7,971 bases of DNA, taken from assembly GCA_019309245.1 (NCBI GenBank), contig JAFDGP010000142.1:1-7971 (forward strand), written 5' to 3'. Position 1 is the first letter of the stretch; each line of letters starts with the position of its first letter. Shown here piece after piece: positions 6,508-7,971 of this stretch. The stretch is from Deltaproteobacteria bacterium. Its GTDB lineage: Bacteria > Desulfobacterota > Desulfobacteria > Desulfobacterales > C00003060. The position numbers and the translations under genes were made by a program. The notes beneath the pieces were generated by a model that made no database searches, was not told the DNA's origin, and saw only the letters and a list, made by a program, of their open reading frames with translations.

Positions 6508-7548
6508 CCTTTTGACACGTTTATGGTCCTGATTGAAGAAAACCGACGGTATCTTAGTGGCTTTACAGGACAAGACGGCCATTTTGATGAATCGGCCGGT
6601 ATGCTTTTCATCACCGAACACCGGCAATTGCTGGTCACGGATTCCCGGTATGAGCTTCAGGCCCGGACCGAAGCACCTGAATTCGAGATCCTATGCTACA
6701 AGAACGACCTGGCCTCCAGTTTGTGCGACATTCTCGAGGATTTGAAAACCAAACGCCTTGGCTTTGAAGCGGCCAGGCTGTCTTTTCGTAACCATCAGCG
6801 CCTGCAAGAACAACTCAACAAGCGGGGGTTAAAAATCACCATGGTTCCCACTGAAAACCTGGTTGAGACCTTGCGGGCGGTCAAAGACCCCCATGAGCTT
6901 GACGCCATTCGCCGATCTCTGGCCCTGTCTGAGTCCGTGTTTGATCGCTTCCGGGTCAAGCTGCGTCCCGGCCTCACGGAAAAGGCACTGGCTTGGACCC
7001 TCGAAAAAGGGCTCCGGGAAGCAGGGGCCGACTCCCTTGCCTTCCCGCCCATTGTCGCTACCGGTCCCAATGCCGCCATGCCGCATGCCGTGCCCACGGA
7101 GCGTGTTGTCTCAGAATCCGAACCCCTTCTGTTCGACTGGGGAGCCCGCCTGAACGGCTACTGCTCGGATATCTCACGAACTCTCGTCCTGGGTACGCCG
7201 GATGCGACTTTTGCAGCCGTCTACCAGGTCGTGCGGGACGCCCAACAAATGGCCATAGATGCCATTAAGCCAGGGGTGACCACCCGGGATGTGGACAAAA
7301 TCGCAAGAGATCATATTGCCTCAAAGGGCTTTGGTGAGCGCTTCGGCCACAGCCTCGGCCATGGTGTGGGAATAGCAACCCATGAAGGACCCCATCTGAG
7401 CCCGTTGCGGTCCACAACGCTTGAAATCGGCATGGTCACCACGGTAGAACCGGGCATCTACATCCCCGGCTGGGGTGGCGTGCGACTGGAAAACATGGTT
7501 GCCGTGACTGAAAACGGGGCTGTGGTACTAAACCGGAGCCCCGTATAG
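6436..7548 (+). CDS. M24 family metallopeptidase (Xaa-Pro aminopeptidase/dipeptidase type)
   Basis: This cytoplasmic two-metal peptidase removes residues next to proline. With the TTG at 6436 as start it has 370 residues, a usual length. The creatinase-like N domain (about 13-136) holds FMVLIEENRRYLSGFTG and VTDSRYELQA. A linker with LRAVKDPHELDAIRRS (146-161) leads to the pita-bread M24 domain. All five metal ligands are present: Asp234 (LFDWGAR), Asp245 (CSDISRT), His309 (GHSLGHGVG), Glu338 (TVEPGIYI) and Glu352 (RLENM). His217 (AMPHAVPT) and the THEGP motif are also there. The start is uncertain. The frame is open back to a TTG at 6334, but that part looks non-coding and overlaps the divergent promoter. 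ATG at 6523 would lose the N-terminal helix. No start has a good Shine-Dalgarno. The first codons lie inside the palindrome at 6356-6507. PepP/PepQ-like specificity cannot be settled from sequence. Confidence 0.92.
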   Translation: MKVNSTSARPPPRILRQTRQPVDRPFDTFMVLIEENRRYLSGFTGQDGHFDESAGMLFITEHRQLLVTDSRYELQARTEAPEFEILCYKNDLASSLCDILEDLKTKRLGFEAARLSFRNHQRLQEQLNKRGLKITMVPTENLVETLRAVKDPHELDAIRRSLALSESVFDRFRVKLRPGLTEKALAWTLEKGLREAGADSLAFPPIVATGPNAAMPHAVPTERVVSESEPLLFDWGARLNGYCSDISRTLVLGTPDATFAAVYQVVRDAQQMAIDAIKPGVTTRDVDKIARDHIASKGFGERFGHSLGHGVGIATHEGPHLSPLRSTTLEIGMVTTVEPGIYIPGWGGVRLENMVAVTENGAVVLNRSPV

Positions 7549-7600
7549 AAAAAAAGAATAGGACCCATCTTCACCGAATCGGCAGAACCATCCGGGTCCT
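7549..7600 (-). terminator. Terminator-like hairpin after the HD-GYP gene
   Basis: On the minus strand AGGACCC (7594-7600) pairs with GGGTCCT (7560-7566), a 7-bp GC-rich stem with a 27-nt loop that holds a small CCG/CGG pair. It is followed after ATTC by seven T (7549-7555). It lies 29 bp after the stop of the HD-GYP gene and abuts the peptidase stop, so it could end minus-strand transcription there. The large loop makes it less than classical. A second small hairpin, CCACC-ACT-GGTGG (7601-7613), sits beside it. Confidence 0.45.
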
Positions 7601-7629
7601 CCACCACTGGTGGGGGGCTTAGATCCATT

Positions 7630-7971
7630 CTAATGCGGTGATTCCAGCACCCCGGACGAACCTGTCACACCTCTTTGCATATGAACAGGCATGGGATAGG
7701 AAGCCCCCTTCCGCTTTCCGTTCTTTGTTGACCCAATGACCCGCAAAAAGGCCTCCACCACCGAAGGGTCGAACTGGGTACCCCGGCCCTCACTGATAAT
7801 CTTAATGGCGCGCTGGACAGGCATTCCTGCTCGATACGGCCTGTCTGAAGTCAAGGCGTCGAACACATCTGCCACCGCCAGGATCCGCGCTCCCAGGGTG
7901 ATCTGGTCTCCGGCCAAGCCATCGGGATACCCCGTACCGTCGAACCATTCGTGGTGCTGCCGGGTGATCGG
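7630..7971 (-). CDS. HD-GYP domain protein, C-terminal end (5' part beyond window)
   Basis: The last 113 residues of a protein whose gene enters from beyond the window end. The fragment opens with QHHEWFDGTGYPDGLAGDQI, the HHE-x2-DG-x-GYP-x-GL signature of HD-GYP domains. RILAVADVFDALTSDRPYR and the helix ending FDPSVVEAFL, also typical, follow. HD-GYP proteins hydrolyse the second messenger c-di-GMP and are usually joined to a sensor, receiver or GAF/PAS domain at the N-terminus, which cannot be seen here. The GYP motif and the second-half residues are intact; the HD pair lies outside the window. A short basic/Ser-rich tail of about 30 residues (GSTKNGKRKG onward) follows the domain. The frame is open through the window edge, and the TTG at 7917 is internal. 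It converges with the peptidase gene across 81 bp. Confidence 0.93.
   Translation of the reverse strand, partial: PITRQHHEWFDGTGYPDGLAGDQITLGARILAVADVFDALTSDRPYRAGMPVQRAIKIISEGRGTQFDPSVVEAFLRVIGSTKNGKRKGASYPMPVHMQRGVTGSSGVLESPH

Overview
The window is GC-rich and gene-dense. It holds seven protein genes, two of them cut by the window edges, and no stretch over 300 bases lacks a gene. No tRNA, rRNA, CRISPR array or transposase gene is visible. The gene set suggests a Gram-negative bacterium of the former Deltaproteobacteria (Desulfobacterota, Desulfobacterales-like). The clues are a ferrochelatase/HemY pair, a beta-helix acyltransferase-like protein directly before glmM, and a small Cys-rich protein that I associate with that group. 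This placement rests on remembered family resemblance, not on a search.

Layout. (1) Positions 1-2144, plus strand: the 3' two thirds of hemH (ferrochelatase), overlapping by an ATGA junction with a complete hemY (protoporphyrinogen/coproporphyrinogen oxidase). These are the last steps of heme synthesis, translationally coupled. (2) Positions 2196-6276, minus strand, converging on hemY: in transcription order, a left-handed beta-helix GlmU-C-like protein with a helical tail, glmM (phosphoglucosamine mutase) 3 bp later, a 78-residue Cys-rich protein, and a GYF_2-AIM24 fusion protein. The first two clearly form an operon for amino-sugar nucleotide (cell envelope) supply, with a visible sigma70-type promoter. 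(3) Positions 6277-7548: a divergent intergenic region, then a plus-strand M24 (Xaa-Pro) metallopeptidase. (4) Positions 7549-7971: a short intergenic region with a terminator-like hairpin, then the C-terminal end of an HD-GYP c-di-GMP phosphodiesterase-type protein on the minus strand, running out of the window.

The most unusual structure is a 152-nt imperfect palindrome at 6356-6507. Its outer arms match over 19 bp with a single bulged base, and further nested arms lie inside, all in order. It sits exactly where the peptidase gene should begin and overlaps its predicted N-terminal codons. It could be a small inverted-repeat element, an inverted duplication, or a structured leader RNA, and it makes the peptidase start uncertain.

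Most genes here are housekeeping (heme, peptidoglycan/LPS precursor, peptidase). The beta-helix protein, the Cys-rich small protein and the AIM24 protein are the conserved but poorly characterised parts. I see no defence system or mobile island.
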